Source of the DNA: Phenylobacterium sp.
GTDB lineage: Bacteria; Pseudomonadota; Alphaproteobacteria; Caulobacterales; Caulobacteraceae
Length of the DNA stretch: 39,810 nt
Assembly: GCF_030646615.1 (NCBI RefSeq)
Contig: NZ_JAUSLG010000100.1
Location: 1 to 39,810 of the forward strand
Direction of reading: 5' to 3'
A model generated the notes under the pieces. That model had not been told where the DNA came from. It ran no database searches and saw nothing but the letters and a program-made list of their open reading frames with translations. Made by a program: the position numbers and the translations under genes. Of this stretch, positions 19,007-27,435 are shown in pieces (position 1 is the first letter of the stretch; each line of letters begins with the position of its first letter).

Positions 19007-20509
19007 TCAGATTTCCTGGTTGTAGCCGCCCACCTGCGGATGCTGGCTCAGGCGCGGCTTCACCTCCTGGTGGAAAAGGGCGCGCATGTCGTCGGCCGAG
19101 GTCGTGCTTTCCACCACCACGACGATCTCCGGCTTGTTGGATGAGGCCCGAACCAGCACCCAGGAGCCGTCCTCCAGGGCCACGCGCACGCCGTTGACGG
19201 TGATCAGGTCGGCGATCTTGCGGCCCAGGATCGTGCCGCCTGCGGCCTGCAGGGCCTGGTACTCGGCGACGATCTTCTCGACCACGCCGTACTTTTCCTC
19301 GTCCGGGCAATGGGGGGACATGGTCAGGGAGGTGTAGGCGACCGGCAGGGCCTTCTTCAGATCCGACAGCTTCTTGTCGGGGTTGCGGTCGAGCATTGAC
19401 AGGATGGCGGCGGCGGCCACCAGGCCGTCGTCATAGCCGCGGCCGATGGGATCGTTGAAGAAGAAGTGGCCGCTCTTCTCGAAGCCGGCCAGGGCCTTCA
19501 GCTCGGCGGTCTTGCGCTTGATATAGGAGTGGCCGGTCTTCCAGTAGACGGTCGTGGCGCCGTTGGCGGCCAGCACCTCGTCGGTGGCGTAGAGGCCGGT
19601 GGACTTCACATCGACGACGAAGGTGGCGTCCTTGTGCAGCGCCGAAAGGTCGCGGGCCAGCATCAGACCGATCTTGTCGGCGAAGATCTCCTCGCCCTCA
19701 TCGTCCACCACGCCGCAACGGTCGCCATCCCCGTCGAAACCGAGGGCGCAGTCGGCGCCGTACTGACGGACGGCCTTGGCCATCTCGTGCAGCATTTCCT
19801 GGTCTTCGGGGTTGGGATTGTACTTGGGGAAGGTCCAGTCCAGGTCGCAGTCCATCTCATAGACCACGGCCACCCCCATCCGGCGCAGGGCCTCGGCGGC
19901 GAAGGCGCCGGCCGTGCCGTTGCCACAGGCGCAGACCACCTTGAGCGGCCGCTTCAGGCTGACGCCGGCCACCACATCGTCCACATAGCGCTCGGCCACG
20001 CCGGTGACGTGGGTCAGGCTGCCGCCCGGCCGCAGCTCCCAAGCGCCCCCCAGGACGATCTCCTTCAGCCGGCCCATCTCGTCGGGGCCGAAGGTCAGGG
20101 GCCGCTGGGCCCCCATCTTCACCCCGGTCCAGCCGTTTTCATTGTGGCTGGCGGTGACCATGGCCACACAGGGGGCGTCCAGGTCGAACTGGGCGAAATA
20201 GGCGATGGGCGACAGGGCCAGGCCGATGTCCAGCACCTCGCAGCCGGCCTGGATCAGGCCGAGCGTGAGGGCCTGCTTGATCGACAGGGAGTAGGAGCGG
20301 AAGTCGTGGCCGACCACGATCTTGGTCTGCCCCATCTGCTGGATCAGGGTTCCCAGGCCCATGCCGAGGGCCTCGACGCCAAGCAGGTTGATGTCCGGGC
20401 CAAACAGCCACCGCGCATCGTATTCCCGAAAGCCGGTGGCCTTCACCAGGGGCTGGTTCTCATAGGCGAGCGTATTGGGAACGAGATCGGCGCTGGGGGC
20501 GAGAAGCAT
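19007..20509 (-). CDS. Phosphomannomutase/phosphoglucomutase
   Basis: A 500-residue alpha-D-phosphohexomutase that interconverts mannose- or glucose-6-phosphate and the 1-phosphates, feeding GDP-mannose and UDP-glucose pools. The catalytic phosphoserine is Ser121 in VTASHNENGWTGVKMG, the metal loop is GFDGDGDR (Asp259/261/263), and the sugar-recognition segment GFEKSGHFFF is present. The phosphate-binding loop reads RASSNKPE rather than the common RASNTEP, a conservative variant. The length exceeds the ~460 of AlgC/ManB because of inserts. The sequence is clearly distinct from the window's GlmM. Confidence 0.92.
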   Translation of the reverse strand: MLLAPSADLVPNTLAYENQPLVKATGFREYDARWLFGPDINLLGVEALGMGLGTLIQQMGQTKIVVGHDFRSYSLSIKQALTLGLIQAGCEVLDIGLALSPIAYFAQFDLDAPCVAMVTASHNENGWTGVKMGAQRPLTFGPDEMGRLKEIVLGGAWELRPGGSLTHVTGVAERYVDDVVAGVSLKRPLKVVCACGNGTAGAFAAEALRRMGVAVVYEMDCDLDWTFPKYNPNPEDQEMLHEMAKAVRQYGADCALGFDGDGDRCGVVDDEGEEIFADKIGLMLARDLSALHKDATFVVDVKSTGLYATDEVLAANGATTVYWKTGHSYIKRKTAELKALAGFEKSGHFFFNDPIGRGYDDGLVAAAAILSMLDRNPDKKLSDLKKALPVAYTSLTMSPHCPDEEKYGVVEKIVAEYQALQAAGGTILGRKIADLITVNGVRVALEDGSWVLVRASSNKPEIVVVVESTTSADDMRALFHQEVKPRLSQHPQVGGYNQEI

Positions 20510-20661
20510 CTGGACTCCGCAGGTGGGTGGTCGACAGCTCGGGAAAGGACTGGCCCGCAGGCCCAGGGCGCGTTCCGATAGGTGGGAACCGATTATCGGA
20601 CGAAACGTGCTCAGGACCTAAGGCTCTAGGCGAAGCCCCTAAGGCCGGTTGGCGACGTTTG

Positions 20662-21627
20662 CTACATCACGCCTGCCCGAAGCAGGTCGTGGACGTGCAA
20701 TATGCCTACGGGACGCTCGTTCTCCACCACGAACAGCACCGTCACCGAAGGCGGCGGATCGCTCATCAGGGCGAGCGCCTCTGACGCCATCATCGACGGC
20801 GGCACGGTCTTCTTCGGCCCCGCGGTCATCACCTGGCCCGCGGTGTGGGACAGCAGGCCCTCGATGTGGCGGCGCAGATCGCCGTCGGTGATGGCGCCGG
20901 CCAGCCGGCCCTGATCATCGGTGACCCCGACAATGCCCCACCGCTTCTCGGTCATGATCAGCAGGGCTTCGGGCATGGGGGTGTCGTGGGCGACCAGGGG
21001 CAATTCGGCCGGCCCATGCATCAGGTCGCCGACCGTCCGCAGCATGGCGCCCAGCTTGCCGCCGGGATGGAAGGTCTTGAAGTCCTTGGCGGTGAACCCA
21101 CGGCGCTCCAGCAGGGCCACGGCCAGGGCGTCGCCGAGCGCGATCTGCAGGGTGGTCGAGGTGGTGGGCGCATTGACCTCGGCGGTGGCCTCCGGCGCAT
21201 CGGCCAGCTTCAGCACCACGTCGGCCGCCTGGCCCAGGGCGCTGGCCGGGGCGGCGGTGAGGGCGATCAGCGGAATCCGGAAGCGCTTGGCATAGGCCAG
21301 GATGTCGGAAAGCTCGCGCACCTCGCCGGACTTGGACAGGGCCAGGATGGCGTCCTCCTGGCCGATCATGCCCAGATCACCGTGGCTGGCCTCCGACGCA
21401 TGGACGAAGAAGGCGGCCGAGCCGGTGGAGGCGAAGGTGGCGGCGATCTTGCGCGCCACATGGCCGGACTTGCCGATGCCGGTGCAGGCGATGCGGCCCT
21501 GGGCGGCGAACAGGATGTCGACCGCCTGGACGAAGCTCTCGTCCAGGCCCTGAGCCTGCTGGCCGAGGGCGGCGGATTCGGCGGCCAGCACCCGGCGGCC
21601 GACGGCGACGGCGTCGAAACGGCTCAT
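20662..21627 (-). CDS. kdsD: Arabinose-5-phosphate isomerase, KpsF/GutQ/KdsD family
   Basis: A 321-residue enzyme converting ribulose-5-phosphate to arabinose-5-phosphate, the first committed step to KDO of LPS. A SIS domain (about 40-175) has [33 protein letters not shown] and LSKSGEV. It is followed by TFHPGGKLG and two CBS domains (about 205-260 and 265-320) that usually bind nucleotides. Family length is ~325. The ATG overlaps the stop of the upstream small membrane-protein gene as ATGA, so translation is likely coupled. Confidence 0.94.
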   Translation of the reverse strand: MSRFDAVAVGRRVLAAESAALGQQAQGLDESFVQAVDILFAAQGRIACTGIGKSGHVARKIAATFASTGSAAFFVHASEASHGDLGMIGQEDAILALSKSGEVRELSDILAYAKRFRIPLIALTAAPASALGQAADVVLKLADAPEATAEVNAPTTSTTLQIALGDALAVALLERRGFTAKDFKTFHPGGKLGAMLRTVGDLMHGPAELPLVAHDTPMPEALLIMTEKRWGIVGVTDDQGRLAGAITDGDLRRHIEGLLSHTAGQVMTAGPKKTVPPSMMASEALALMSDPPPSVTVLFVVENERPVGILHVHDLLRAGVM

Positions 21628-21869
21628 GGCTGGGGTGCGACCGCTTGGTCCTGCAGACCGCGCATGGTTTCCCGCGCCCTGTTCAGGCGGTCTGCGGAGG
21701 CCTTGGTCTGGCGTTCCATGGCGGCCTTCATCTCCGGGGTCTGGAGCACGGGCTCATGGCCAAAGGGGCCGGGCGAGCGGGCGCCGATCCCCTGGGGCCA
21801 TACGAGCGCCACGGCGATGGTCAGGACGGCGGCGAGGCCGAGCAGCGGAAAGAAGAAGCGATCCAGCAT
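21624..21869 (-). CDS. Small membrane-anchored protein upstream of kdsD (81 aa)
   Basis: From the ATG at 21869 it has an N-terminal hydrophobic helix (about 4-22) ending in a Trp-Pro. A linker rich in Gly and Pro follows, then a C-terminal charged helix ([24 protein letters not shown]) that could form a coiled coil; this suggests an inner-membrane anchor with a cytoplasmic or periplasmic helix. Upstream GTG (21905) and TTG (21911) starts are possible. It overlaps kdsD by 4 bases, so the two are probably made together. I do not recognise the family. Confidence 0.7.
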   Translation of the reverse strand: MLDRFFFPLLGLAAVLTIAVALVWPQGIGARSPGPFGHEPVLQTPEMKAAMERQTKASADRLNRARETMRGLQDQAVAPQP

Positions 21870-21991
21870 CCGGTGGATATAGCCGCTCCCATCGTCCTGG
21901 GCCACGCCCAAGGGCGGGGCTTGTCCGCTTGACGCCGCAGCCCCCGAGCCCTAGCCGAACGGGCGACCCCGACCGCCCAAGGAGATGCCCC

Positions 21992-22705
21992 GTGCCGACC
22001 CTCGTCCTGCTTCGCCATGGCCAGAGCCGCTGGAACCTGGAAAACCGTTTCACCGGCTGGGTGGATGTGGACCTGACCGACCAGGGGGAGGCCGAAGCGA
22101 CCAAGGGCGGCGAGCTGATCAAGGCCGCTGGCCTCCAGTTCGACCGGGTCTATACCTCGGTGCTCACCCGGGCGATCCGCACCAGCTGGCTGGCCCTGGC
22201 CGCGGCGGGCCAGGCCTATGTGCCGGAGATCAAGGACTGGCGCCTCAACGAGCGTCACTATGGGGGGCTCACCGGGCTCAACAAGGCCGAGACGGCCCAG
22301 AAGCACGGCGAGGACCAGGTCAAGATCTGGCGCCGGTCGTATGACGTGCCGCCGCCGCCCCTGAGTTCGGCCAGCGAGTTCGACTTCGCCGGTGACCGCC
22401 GCTATGCCGGCGCCCGCCTGCCCAACACCGAGAGCCTCAAGACCACCCTGGATCGCGTCCAGCCCTATTGGGAGGCCGAGATCGCGCCCCGCCTGAAGGC
22501 CGGCGACACCCTGCTGGTGGCCGCCCATGGCAACTCCCTGCGGGCCATCGTCAAGCTGCTGTTCGACATGGGCGACGAGGCCATCATCGATGTGGAGGTT
22601 CCCACCGGAAATCCTCTGCTGATCGAGCTGTCGGACGACCTGAAGCCCGTCGCCGCGCGCTATCTGGACGAAGCCCGCGCCAAGCCCTTGCCCGCGATCA
22701 CGTGA
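21992..22705 (+). CDS. gpmA: 2,3-bisphosphoglycerate-dependent phosphoglycerate mutase
   Basis: A 237-residue glycolytic enzyme interconverting 3- and 2-phosphoglycerate. The phosphohistidine motif [18 protein letters not shown] (His9) and [17 protein letters not shown] are canonical for dPGM, as is the second catalytic His in [13 protein letters not shown]. The start is a GTG at 21992 with AAGGAG (21979-21984) 7 nt upstream; in-frame sequence further upstream is not conserved. Its stop overlaps the deaminase start as GTGA. Confidence 0.96.
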   Translation: MPTLVLLRHGQSRWNLENRFTGWVDVDLTDQGEAEATKGGELIKAAGLQFDRVYTSVLTRAIRTSWLALAAAGQAYVPEIKDWRLNERHYGGLTGLNKAETAQKHGEDQVKIWRRSYDVPPPPLSSASEFDFAGDRRYAGARLPNTESLKTTLDRVQPYWEAEIAPRLKAGDTLLVAAHGNSLRAIVKLLFDMGDEAIIDVEVPTGNPLLIELSDDLKPVAARYLDEARAKPLPAIT

Positions 22706-23154
22706 CGGAGGGGGCCGCCGCCCACATGCGCCGGGCCATCGTCCTGGCGCGGGATCAGCTCGGCCTGACGGGCGAGAACCCGGCGGTCGGCTGCGTCCTC
22801 GTCTCGGCCGAAGGGATGGTCGTCGGCGAGGGGGCCACGGCGCGGGGCGGGCGGCCCCATGCCGAGGAGGTCGCCCTGGACCAGGCCCGCGGGGCCGCCA
22901 GCGGCGCTACGGCCTATGTCACCCTGGAGCCCTGCGGCGCCCGATCGAGCGGCGCGGCCGCCTGCGCCGATCGGCTGGCGGGCGCCGGCGTGGCGAGGGT
23001 TCACGTGGCCTGCCGCGATCCATCGCCCTATGCGGCCGGTCGGGGCCTGGCGCGACTGGCGGCGGCCGGCCTCCTGGGGGAGGTGGGTCTGCTGGCCGAT
23101 GAGGCGGCCGTGCTCTACGTCGACTATCGCCCGCCAGACCCGGCGAGCCGTTGA
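22702..23154 (+). CDS. Stand-alone RibD-like cytidine deaminase-fold protein
   Basis: A 150-residue CDA-fold zinc hydrolase resembling the deaminase half of RibD (riboflavin synthesis). The zinc and catalytic motifs are HAE (His53-Glu55) and EPC...C (Cys78, Cys88); [10 protein letters not shown] is the RibD N-terminal motif. The reductase half is absent: the protein stops soon after the deaminase fold. The spacing between the two Cys is nine residues, one more than I expect for RibD. The GTG start overlaps the gpmA stop, so it is translationally coupled. It could be a pyrimidine deaminase partner or a paralogue with another substrate. Confidence 0.78.
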   Translation: MTEGAAAHMRRAIVLARDQLGLTGENPAVGCVLVSAEGMVVGEGATARGGRPHAEEVALDQARGAASGATAYVTLEPCGARSSGAAACADRLAGAGVARVHVACRDPSPYAAGRGLARLAAAGLLGEVGLLADEAAVLYVDYRPPDPASR

Positions 23155-23225
23155 GCCAAGCTGCGGAAGGGGCTCGTTAATCTTGGCGCGTTAGCCTCCG
23201 GCGAACCCATCCTTAACGGCGCTAT

Positions 23226-24488
23226 ATGCTTTCCCCCCGCCCCGCCTCGATCCCCGAACTGAGGAGCCTGAGCCAGGCTGAGGTCGATGCGGTGTGCGCG
23301 CGGCACGATCGCCTTTGGACCTCTCGCCCCGGCGGGGCTCGGGCGGTGTTCGCCTGGAAGGACCTGTCGGGCCTGGATCTTCGCGGGCGCAATCTCGCCG
23401 ACGCCGACTTCACGGGGGCCTGCCTGAACGAGTGCCAGATGCAGGGCGCGAAGCTGGACAACGCCAATCTGTTCGGTTGCGACATGCAGGGCGTCAACCT
23501 GACCGACGCCTCCCTGCGCCGGTCCGACCTGCGCGGCGCCTGCCTGCGCGGCGCCAATCTCACCGGGGCGGACCTGTTCGAGGCCGACCTGCGCGAGGGC
23601 TCCATCGCCGCGGCTGACCGCGACAAGGGCCTGCGCATTCTTGAACATCTGGCCCGGCCAGGCGAAGTGCAGGGCGCCGTGCTGGCCGGGGCCAATCTGG
23701 AGCGCTCGCGCCTGTCGGGCGTCATGGCCGCCCGGGCCGATTTTTCCGACGCCATCCTCAAGGACGCCAAGCTCGTCCGGGCCAACCTGAAACAGGCCAA
23801 CATGTCCGGCGCCAACATGCAGGGCGCTGATCTTTCGGGCGCAGACCTCGCCGGCGCCGACCTCCGCGACGCCATCCTGGTGGGCGCCAAGACCTATTCC
23901 TGGAACGTCAGCAAGGCCGACATGGCCGGCGTGCTCACCGATGCGCCGGCCGGCATGGCGGTGGCGGACCTGCCCTACAAGACCATGATCCGCGACCATG
24001 CCCGCTGGTGCGAAACCGGCGGCGGGGAGGGGAGCCCCTCGGTGTTCGACGGCGCGGACCTGCGGGCCCTGGAGACCATTCGCGGCTTCAACCTGACGGC
24101 CCTGTCGGCCAAGGGCGCGGTCTTCTATGGCCTCGACATGGAGGGCGTGCAGCTCCAGGGCGCCCAGCTCGACGGCGCCGATCTGCGGGCCTGCAACCTG
24201 CGCCGGGCCGACCTGCGTGGCGCGCGGCTGATCAACGCCAAGCTGTCGGGCGCGGACCTGCGCGACGCCCAGATGGGGCCGCTGCTGATCGGCTCCAACC
24301 GCCTGCTCTCGTGCAACATGACCGGGGCGGCGCTGAAGAACACAGACTGTGCGCGGGCCGATCTGCGCCAGGCGATCCTGGTCGACGCCGACCTCTCCCG
24401 GGCCAATTTCACCGGCGCCCAGCTGAAGCAGATCGATATCACCGGGGCCAGGCGCGGCGGCGCCCGGGGCCTGCAAGATGTCATATAA
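23226..24488 (+). CDS. Pentapeptide-repeat protein, paralogue 1 (420 aa)
   Basis: A 420-residue protein made largely of A(D/N)LXX-type pentapeptide repeats, which fold into a right-handed quadrilateral beta-helix. Two repeat tracts (about 45-240 and 290-410) are separated by a non-repeat linker carrying WCETGGGEG. The N-terminal ~40 residues (DAVCARHDRLWTSRPGGARAVF) are conserved in the next gene but are not repeats. No signal peptide or TM helix. Pentapeptide proteins can act as scaffolds or DNA mimics; no specific role can be assigned. The start ATG has a poor Shine-Dalgarno. Confidence 0.9.
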   Translation: MLSPRPASIPELRSLSQAEVDAVCARHDRLWTSRPGGARAVFAWKDLSGLDLRGRNLADADFTGACLNECQMQGAKLDNANLFGCDMQGVNLTDASLRRSDLRGACLRGANLTGADLFEADLREGSIAAADRDKGLRILEHLARPGEVQGAVLAGANLERSRLSGVMAARADFSDAILKDAKLVRANLKQANMSGANMQGADLSGADLAGADLRDAILVGAKTYSWNVSKADMAGVLTDAPAGMAVADLPYKTMIRDHARWCETGGGEGSPSVFDGADLRALETIRGFNLTALSAKGAVFYGLDMEGVQLQGAQLDGADLRACNLRRADLRGARLINAKLSGADLRDAQMGPLLIGSNRLLSCNMTGAALKNTDCARADLRQAILVDADLSRANFTGAQLKQIDITGARRGGARGLQDVI

Positions 24489-24565
24489 CGACGGTCTTTT
24501 AACCGTTAGGTCGCAGTTGCGCGGCTAAATGTCGCTGCGTCGCTCAACCCACGGGGTGTTTTCAG

Positions 24566-25828
24566 GTGCCAGCCGCCATCGCTCTAACCGGCCGCCGCAG
24601 GCTTTCGCCCGGCGAGATCGAAATGGTCCTCGCCGCCCATGAGCGCTTCATCACCGGCCGCCCCGGGGGGAAGCTCGCGGCCCTGCGGTTCATCGACTTC
24701 ACCGGGGTCGATCTTTCCGGGCGCAATCTGCAGGACGCGGACCTGTCGTCGTCGGTGTTCGACAGCGCCCGGCTGATCGGCGCCAACCTCTCGCGGGCCA
24801 ACCTGTTTGGCTGCGACCTGCGCAAGGCTGACCTGCGCCGGGCCAATCTCACCCGGGCCGACCTGCGGGGCGCCTGCCTGAAAGGCGCTGATCTCAGTGA
24901 GGCCGACCTGACCCAGGCCGACTTTCGTGTCGGCCAGGTCGCCGTGCCGCACCCCTCCAAGGGCCTGACCTCGCTCACCCATCATCAGCGCCAGGGCGAC
25001 CTGGACCACGCCAACCTCCAGGGCGCCAATCTCGACGGCTCCCAGATGGAGGAGGTCTCGGCCTTCGCCACAGACTTTACCGACTGCTCCATGCGCGGCG
25101 CCAAGTTGAACCGCGCCAATATGAAGGACGCCAATCTCGAAGGCGCCATCATGGACTGGGCCGACATCTCCGGCGCCAATCTGGAGGGCGCGCGCCTGGT
25201 GGACGCGGTCATGACGGGGGTCGACATCCGCACCGCCCGCACCTCCGGCGCCAATCTGGAGGGCGTGCTCAACGCGCCTAGCCAGGAGGCGATCGACCGG
25301 GCCGACGAATTCCATGCCATGGCCCAGGCCAACCAGGCCTGGTGCAGGTCCGGGGGGCGAGAGGGCAAGCCGGCCAGCTTCGACGACCAGGACCTTCGAC
25401 CCCTGGACCAGCGGCTGCGCAACATGCGGCTGTCTGTGATGAGCGCCCGCAGCGCGGTGATGGTCGGCCTCGATCTCTCCGGCGCTCACCTTCAGGGGGC
25501 CAATCTGGAGAACGCCGACCTGCGCGGCGTCTGCCTGCGCGGGGCCGACCTGCGCGGCGCCAAGCTGGCCGGGGCGCGGCTGACCAAGGCCGATCTGCGC
25601 GAGGCGATCCTGGGGCCATTGCCGCTCAGCGCCAACCGGGTGAACCGGGGCGACCTGCACCACGCCAAGCTGCGCTATGTGAAGGCCCAGGGCGCCGATC
25701 TCACGGGCGCCATCCTGGATGAGGCCGATGTGCGGGGCTGCAACTTCTCAGGCGCCACGATGCGCGGCGCGAGCCTGCGCGGCGCCGACATGTCCCTGGC
25801 CCTCGGGTTCGAGATTCCCGGCGCCTGA
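24566..25828 (+). CDS. Pentapeptide-repeat protein, paralogue 2 (420 aa)
   Basis: Exactly the same length and architecture as the preceding gene: an N-terminal motif (EMVLAAHERFITGRPGGK), a first repeat tract, a linker with WCRSGGREGKPASFDDQDLR, and a second repeat tract ending near the C-terminus. The two genes are an old tandem duplication, similar in plan but clearly diverged in sequence. It starts with GTG at 24566, 77 bases after paralogue 1, and is probably in the same operon. Function unknown. Confidence 0.9.
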   Translation: MPAAIALTGRRRLSPGEIEMVLAAHERFITGRPGGKLAALRFIDFTGVDLSGRNLQDADLSSSVFDSARLIGANLSRANLFGCDLRKADLRRANLTRADLRGACLKGADLSEADLTQADFRVGQVAVPHPSKGLTSLTHHQRQGDLDHANLQGANLDGSQMEEVSAFATDFTDCSMRGAKLNRANMKDANLEGAIMDWADISGANLEGARLVDAVMTGVDIRTARTSGANLEGVLNAPSQEAIDRADEFHAMAQANQAWCRSGGREGKPASFDDQDLRPLDQRLRNMRLSVMSARSAVMVGLDLSGAHLQGANLENADLRGVCLRGADLRGAKLAGARLTKADLREAILGPLPLSANRVNRGDLHHAKLRYVKAQGADLTGAILDEADVRGCNFSGATMRGASLRGADMSLALGFEIPGA

Positions 25829-25843
25829 TACGGCCCGTACCCA

Positions 25844-25874
25844 CGAAAATGGGCGGCGCGTCGCCGCGCCGCCC
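25844..25874 (-). terminator. Intrinsic terminator of the hsp20 gene
   Basis: A perfect 10-bp GC stem (25851-25860 with 25865-25874, loop TCGC) is followed, reading leftward, by ATTTTCG. It lies 34 bases past the hsp20 stop. On the other strand it also bounds the pentapeptide operon but has no T tract there. Confidence 0.75.
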
Positions 25875-25907
25875 GCTCTTCGACCCTTGGGTCCTGAAGA
25901 CCGGCCT

Positions 25908-26363
25908 TTAGGCCGCCTTTTCGCCTTCGATCAGGGTCGAGGGCGTCCCGTTGCTGATCTCGATCCGGCGGGGCTTGAGCGCCTCGGGGAGTTCGCGACG
26001 GAGCGAGATGGACAGCAGGCCGTCTGACAGGGCCGCCTCGGTCACCACCACATAGTCGGCCAGTTGGAACCGGCGCTCAAAGTCGCGCTCGGCCAGACCG
26101 CGATGCAGGAAGCGGCGGGCCTCCTCATTGGCGGCCTTGCGACCCTGCACGGTGAGGAGGTTTTCCTTCACCTCGATGGCGAGCTCCTCGGCCCGGAATC
26201 CGGCCACCGCGATCTCGATGCGGTAGTCGTTATCGCCGGTCCGTTCGATGTTGTAGGGCGGGTAGCCGGTGGCCGCGTCGGCCGCGGCGGTTTCCAGAAG
26301 GCCCGCCAGACGGTCGAAACCGACGACAGAGCGGTAGAGCGGGGAAAAATCGAGCGTGCGCAT
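25908..26363 (-). CDS. Small heat-shock protein, Hsp20/IbpA family
   Basis: A 151-residue alpha-crystallin-type holdase that binds unfolding proteins. It begins MRTLDFSPLYRSVVGFDRL, the N-terminal signature of class A bacterial sHsps. The alpha-crystallin domain follows (PPYNIERTGDNDYRIEIAVAGF...LTVQGRK...FLHRGLAERDFERRF), ending in LLSISLRRELPEALKPRRIEI with the usual I-x-I-like tail. AAGGA lies 10 nt upstream of the ATG and is predicted to be masked by the 5' leader. A sigma-32-like promoter is found about 115 bases upstream. Confidence 0.95.
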   Translation of the reverse strand: MRTLDFSPLYRSVVGFDRLAGLLETAAADAATGYPPYNIERTGDNDYRIEIAVAGFRAEELAIEVKENLLTVQGRKAANEEARRFLHRGLAERDFERRFQLADYVVVTEAALSDGLLSISLRRELPEALKPRRIEISNGTPSTLIEGEKAA

Positions 26364-26470
26364 GTGCGTCACATCCTTCTTGGCTAAGCAAGGTTGCGTT
26401 CAAATGCGACCTGCGACGAGCCCGAAGGCCTCGTCATCGGCCGGAAGGCCCGGAAATCCAGCACCTTCGC
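26364..26470 (-). promoter_or_regulatory. ROSE-like RNA thermometer in the hsp20 5' leader
   Basis: The predicted leader is about 105 nt. It contains a hairpin with a UUCG tetraloop (GACGAG...CTCGTC, about 26411-26437). Next to the start, CCUUGCU (26393-26387) can pair with the Shine-Dalgarno region AGAAGG (26380-26375). That pairing has four canonical pairs followed by a G opposite G. ROSE thermometers of alphaproteobacterial hsp genes are known for a U(U/C)GCU motif pairing imperfectly, including a G-G pair, with the Shine-Dalgarno. Assignment is by motif and position only. Confidence 0.6.
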
Positions 26471-26476
26471 CAAGGG

Positions 26477-26504
26477 ATTTGGGGTGGGTTTCACCGGTTT
26501 CAAG
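26477..26504 (-). promoter_or_regulatory. Sigma-32 (RpoH)-type promoter of hsp20
   Basis: Reading leftward: CTTGAA (26504-26499), a 14-nt spacer and CCCCAAAT (26484-26477). The heat-shock consensus is CTTGAA and CCCCATnT with a 13-17 nt spacer. It is oriented toward hsp20. Confidence 0.7.
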
Positions 26505-26586
26505 GCCTTGATCGCGGCGCGCCCTTGCCAGATCGGCTCGCGCCTCTAGGGTCACGGCCTCAGTCGACTTGCCGGAGCTCCAGACC

Positions 26587-27432
26587 ATGTTTCACGACAA
26601 GTTCCCCGCCCTTATCGCCGGCGCCCTCGGCGCCCTCATCCTCGGCTCGGCCGCCCAGGCGCAGGACGCCGTCCTGCGCGAGGTGATCGCCGGCCCGCAA
26701 CGGAGCGAAGCCCACCAGGCCCGCGACGGCGCCCGCAACCCCCATGACAGCCTGGTCTTCTGGGGCCTCAAGCCCGGCCAGACCGTGGTGGAGATCTCGC
26801 CCGGCAGCGGCTACTGGACCGAAATCCTGGCGCCCTACGCCCTGAAGACTGACGGAACCTATGTGGCCGGCGTCGCCGACCTCGAGGACCCCGCCCTGTC
26901 GGACGGCGCCCGCAGGGGCCGCGAGGCCTTTGCCGCCAAGTATGCCGACACCGCAGTGTTCGGCGAGATCACCTATGCCGGCTTCGGCGCGACCTCCAAG
27001 CCGCTCGGCGAGGCCGACTCGGCCGACCTCGTGCTGACGGCGCGCAACATTCACAACTGGATGACCCGCGACGGCATGCTCGACAAGGTGCTGGCCGACT
27101 TCTACGCCGTGCTGAAGCCCGGCGGCGTCTTGGCGGTGGAAGAGCACCGGGCCGATCCCCGGCCCGAGGTCGAGGGCGTGAGCGATGGCTATGTCTCGAC
27201 GGCCACAGTGGTCGCCGCGGCGGAAAAGGCCGGCTTCAAGCTCGCCGAATCCAGCGAGATCAACGCCAATCCCAAGGACACCAAGGACCACCCCTTCGGC
27301 GTCTGGACCCTGCCGCCGGTGCGCCAGAGCGCGGCCCGCGGCGAGACGGCCAGCCCCGACTTTGACCGGGCGAAATACGATGCGATCGGCGAGAGCGACC
27401 GCATGACCCTGCGCTTCGTGAAGCCGTCCTGA
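26587..27432 (+). CDS. Exported methyltransferase-like protein, paralogue 1 (Sec signal)
   Basis: A 281-residue protein with a Sec signal peptide (MFHDKFPALIAGALGALILG, predicted cleavage after AQA near residue 26) and a class I methyltransferase-like fold. The SAM-loop-like motif VVEISPGSGYWTE is at 67-79, NIHNWM near 155, and LKPGGVLAVEEHR follows. It resembles the predicted methyltransferase group COG4798. Methyl transfer outside the cytoplasm would need exported SAM, so the activity is open. The start ATG has GGAG 9 nt upstream. The next gene is a paralogue sharing near-identical 3' segments. Confidence 0.8.
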   Translation: MFHDKFPALIAGALGALILGSAAQAQDAVLREVIAGPQRSEAHQARDGARNPHDSLVFWGLKPGQTVVEISPGSGYWTEILAPYALKTDGTYVAGVADLEDPALSDGARRGREAFAAKYADTAVFGEITYAGFGATSKPLGEADSADLVLTARNIHNWMTRDGMLDKVLADFYAVLKPGGVLAVEEHRADPRPEVEGVSDGYVSTATVVAAAEKAGFKLAESSEINANPKDTKDHPFGVWTLPPVRQSAARGETASPDFDRAKYDAIGESDRMTLRFVKPS

Positions 27433-27435
27433 TCC

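Noticed and set aside
20608..20647. Two copies of CCTAAGG between the phosphohexomutase and kdsD genes
   Set aside because: A 7-bp repeat in a 150-base gap can arise by chance, and I know of no matching regulator.
23226..25828. Repeated short motifs that might be a CRISPR or DNA repeat array
   Set aside because: The repetition is at the protein level (pentapeptide repeats) in open reading frames, with variable DNA sequence and no spacer structure.
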